This document shows, piece after piece, positions 5,554 through 6,129 of a stretch of DNA of 6,129 nucleotides. Under the pieces are notes generated by a model that saw nothing but the letters and a program-made list of their open reading frames with translations, had not been told where the DNA came from and searched no databases. This stretch comes from Verrucomicrobiota bacterium. Lineage in GTDB: Bacteria > Verrucomicrobiota > Lentisphaeria > Victivallales > Victivallaceae. How positions within the stretch are numbered: the first letter of the stretch is position 1; each line of letters starts with the position of its first letter. The translations under genes were made by a program, and so were the position numbers. The stretch lies in contig JAEWSS010000165.1 of assembly GCA_023459755.1 (NCBI GenBank), positions 1-6,129 on the forward strand. Direction: 5' to 3'.

Positions 5554-5581
5554 AAGATAGTTCGTTTTTTGAAAAAGTCAA
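5554..5581 (-). promoter_or_regulatory. Sigma70-like promoter of the tRNA-Glu gene
   Basis: On the minus strand TTGACT (5581-5576) and TATCTT (5559-5554) are separated by 16 bases. Predicted transcription start is about 7 bases further, leaving a leader of roughly 16 bases before the tRNA 5' end, a normal distance for RNase P processing. The layout is nearly the same as in the promoter of the GT8-like gene. Confidence 0.65.
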
Positions 5582-5595
5582 ACCGGCAATCCGGC
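5571..5595 (-). terminator. Weak terminator after nadE, overlapping the tRNA promoter
   Basis: Fifteen bases after the nadE stop the minus strand has CCGG-ATTG-CCGG (5594-5583), extendable by a G-U pair, followed by TTTGACTTTTT. The stem is short and the T-tract is broken by the -35 box of the tRNA promoter, so termination is probably incomplete. Seen: the inverted repeat and T-rich tail. Inferred: function. Confidence 0.3.
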
Positions 5596-5609
5596 GAAAG
5601 CAGCTTTTT

Positions 5610-6129
5610 TTACAGTTTGAATGCCACCGCGTCCGAAGGCATGCGCCAGTCGCCGCGCGGCGACAGCGACACCGATCCCACCTTCGGGCCGTCCGGCGAA
5701 CTGTTCCGCTTAAACTGCGCGCTCCAGAACCGGCGCAGAAAAACCTCCAGCTTATCCCGCAGTTCAGCCTCGGTCACCCGGCCCGAAAACGCCTGCGTCG
5801 CCAAAAACAGCAGCTTTTTCGGCGATGCCCCGGTCTTGATAAAATGGTACAGGAAAAAGTCGTGCAGCTCATAAGAGCCGATCAGCTCTTCGGTCTTCTG
5901 CGCAATCCGCCCCTCCCCGTCGGCCGGAAGCAGCTCGGGACTGACCGGCGTGGCAATAATGTCGTTCAGCACCGCCTTCAGCTCGGCGCCGGACGTTTCC
6001 GCGCAATGCGAAATAACATAGCGAATCAGCGTCTTCGGCACCGAACAGTTGACCGAATACATCGCCATATGATCGCCGTTGAAGGTACTCCAGCCCAGCG
6101 CGATCTCCGAGAGATCGCCGGTACCGATC
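5610..6129 (-). CDS. nadE: NAD synthase, C-terminal part (5' end outside window)
   Basis: The enzyme makes NAD from deamido-NAD and ATP using glutamine or ammonia, the last step of NAD synthesis, in the cytoplasm. The frame has no start in the window and continues off the right edge; 172 residues are seen. They begin with [20 protein letters not shown], continue with VPKTLIRYV, then [25 protein letters not shown] and end with [20 protein letters not shown] followed by [12 protein letters not shown]. These blocks are the conserved C-terminus of the long, glutamine-dependent NadE, whose N-terminal nitrilase-like amidase domain would lie outside the window; the short NadE lacks this tail. The methionine at 6068 is internal and not the start, because the conserved GTGDLSE block precedes it. 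The end looks intact. The gene lies upstream of and in the same direction as the tRNA-Glu gene. Confidence 0.96.
   Translation of the reverse strand, partial: IGTGDLSEIALGWSTFNGDHMAMYSVNCSVPKTLIRYVISHCAETSGAELKAVLNDIIATPVSPELLPADGEGRIAQKTEELIGSYELHDFFLYHFIKTGASPKKLLFLATQAFSGRVTEAELRDKLEVFLRRFWSAQFKRNSSPDGPKVGSVSLSPRGDWRMPSDAVAFKL

Noticed and set aside
6066..6068. ATG as the start of a 152-residue protein
   Set aside because: Twenty in-frame residues before it carry the conserved NAD synthase block [12 protein letters not shown], so the gene extends beyond the window.

Overview
This 6.1 kb window is a gene-dense piece of a moderately GC-rich bacterial chromosome. Strong AAAGGAGA-type ribosome binding sites, sigma70-like promoters, a tRNA gene that encodes its own CCA end and a GNRA-loop intrinsic terminator all indicate a bacterium. 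The Mrp ATPase beside a dinitrogenase-cofactor (NifX/ORP-type) protein and the long, glutamine-type NAD synthase would suit an anaerobe. I considered the Verrucomicrobiota/Lentisphaerota or a deltaproteobacterial group, but nothing seen here fixes the phylum.

Positions 1-2805 (+ strand) hold the end of a surface-polysaccharide operon. It contains the C-terminal 70 residues of a probable glycosyltransferase, a complete GT2-type glycosyltransferase, and a 514-residue multi-spanning Wzx-like flippase. Each gene joins the next by a 4-base ATGA overlap, so they are probably translationally coupled. The glycosyltransferases would build a lipid-linked oligosaccharide and the flippase would move it across the inner membrane.

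Positions 2871-3806 (- strand) hold a convergent GT8-like glycosyltransferase. It starts at TTG behind an ideal ribosome binding site and has its own AT-rich promoter. It fits the polysaccharide theme but is transcribed separately. About 300 bases upstream of it are noncoding and contain the promoter and a long-stemmed inverted repeat.

Positions 4110-5358 (- strand) hold a two-gene operon: an Mrp/Nbp35-type P-loop ATPase with an N-terminal cysteine cluster, followed 4 bases later by a small NifX/ORP-family protein with an unusual Cys/His-rich tail. This looks like a metal or Fe-S cofactor handling pair and is the most interesting part of the window.

Positions 5407-5581 (- strand) form a complete tRNA-Glu(CTC) unit with promoter, tRNA and terminator. 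Positions 5610-6129 (- strand) hold the C-terminal 172 residues of NAD synthase (nadE), which runs off the window edge. There is no CRISPR array, insertion sequence or integrase; apart from the glycan genes this is ordinary core-genome content.
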